This document shows positions 5,900-6,125 of a DNA stretch of 6,125 bases, in pieces (positions within the stretch are counted from its first letter, which is position 1; each line of letters starts with the position of its first letter). Below the pieces are notes generated by a model. That model worked only from the letters and a program-made list of their open reading frames with translations, was not told where the DNA came from and did not search any database. The stretch comes from Bacteroidota bacterium (GTDB taxonomy: Bacteria > Bacteroidota > Bacteroidia > Bacteroidales > UBA4417): positions 1 to 6,125 of the forward strand of contig JAIFMH010000060.1 of assembly GCA_020048595.1 (NCBI GenBank), written 5' to 3'. The position numbers were made by a program, and so were the translations under genes.

Positions 5900-6125
5900 G
5901 TGAAAAAAACAAACGAAATCCTTTTAAAAGACGCCATTTCTGCTTTCCTGAAAGATAATAACCTGGATACAAAACTTGATGAAACCCGTATTATCAGTGC
6001 CTGGGAAGGTGTTGTAGGGAAGCTGATTTCGCGCCATACAAACCAAATGTATATAAAAGACCGCATTTTGTTTGTCAGGGTCGATTCGGCCGCTTTGCGC
6101 GAAGAACTTACTTACCAGCGCAGCA
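5900..6125 (+). CDS. DUF721 (DciA-like) protein, N-terminal part, 3' end outside window
   Basis: The frame starts with GTG at 5900 and stays open to the window end (75 codons plus one base). The product begins MKKTNEILLKDAISAFLKDN. Next come a variable linker with LDETRIISAWEGVVGKLISRHT (residues about 26-47) and a beta-type segment YIKDRILFVRVDSAALREEL (51-70). The Trp-Glu-x-Val-Val-Gly core and the following LFVRVDSAALREEL strand-helix are typical of DUF721. The family includes DciA, a replicative helicase loader/operator, but whether the short Bacteroidota members do this is not shown here. In this phylum members are about 95-100 residues long, so most of the protein is visible. GTG is chosen because no ATG lies near the conserved N-terminus and MKKTNE is a natural start. 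It begins 30 bases after the right repeat of the GxxExxY cassette. Confidence 0.85.
   Translation, partial: MKKTNEILLKDAISAFLKDNNLDTKLDETRIISAWEGVVGKLISRHTNQMYIKDRILFVRVDSAALREELTYQRS

Noticed and set aside
5839..6066. Minus-strand open frame over the DUF721 gene
   Set aside because: It is antisense to the conserved DUF721 N-terminus and begins inside the right cassette repeat, with no family features.

Overview
The window looks like chromosomal DNA of a Bacteroidota bacterium. The evidence is a porQ gene (type IX secretion, a Bacteroidota system), an acidic-flanked lipoprotein signal on a GIN-domain protein, Bacteroidota-type TAnnTTTG promoter -7 boxes, no clear Shine-Dalgarno sites, and a recF followed by a short DUF721 gene. 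All genes read on the + strand. The order within the phylum cannot be fixed from this sequence.

Layout: (1) 1-846 is the C-terminal part of a gene that begins upstream and looks like the beta-domain region of a family 38 glycoside hydrolase (alpha-mannosidase type). (2) 1002-1718 is a lipoprotein whose C-terminal half is a seven-rung GSG repeat (head GIN domain, DUF2807). A perfect 14-bp hairpin terminator follows it. (3) 1883-2932 is porQ, an outer-membrane component of the type IX secretion system. (4) 2933-3110 is an intergenic stretch with degenerate G-rich and C-rich repeats where, in Porphyromonas, a cmk gene would lie. (5) 3111-3974 is ispH, the last enzyme of the MEP isoprenoid pathway. 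(6) 4203-5312 is recF. (7) 5369-5869 is a compact cassette bounded by inverted CACAGATT-type repeats. It carries a GxxExxY (PD-(D/E)XK-like) gene broken by one in-frame TAG. (8) From 5900 to the window end is the start of a DUF721 (DciA-like) gene.

Most of the window is ordinary core gene content. ispH and recF are housekeeping genes with their own predicted promoters, and porQ serves protein export. The accessory signal is the 501-bp repeat-bounded GxxExxY cassette, which separates recF from DUF721, two genes that usually sit next to each other in this phylum. A single similar repeat lies upstream of recF. The cassette is the best candidate for something under-described: a small repeat-associated nuclease-fold gene that may move or be maintained together with its repeats. 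In this copy the gene appears to be decaying.
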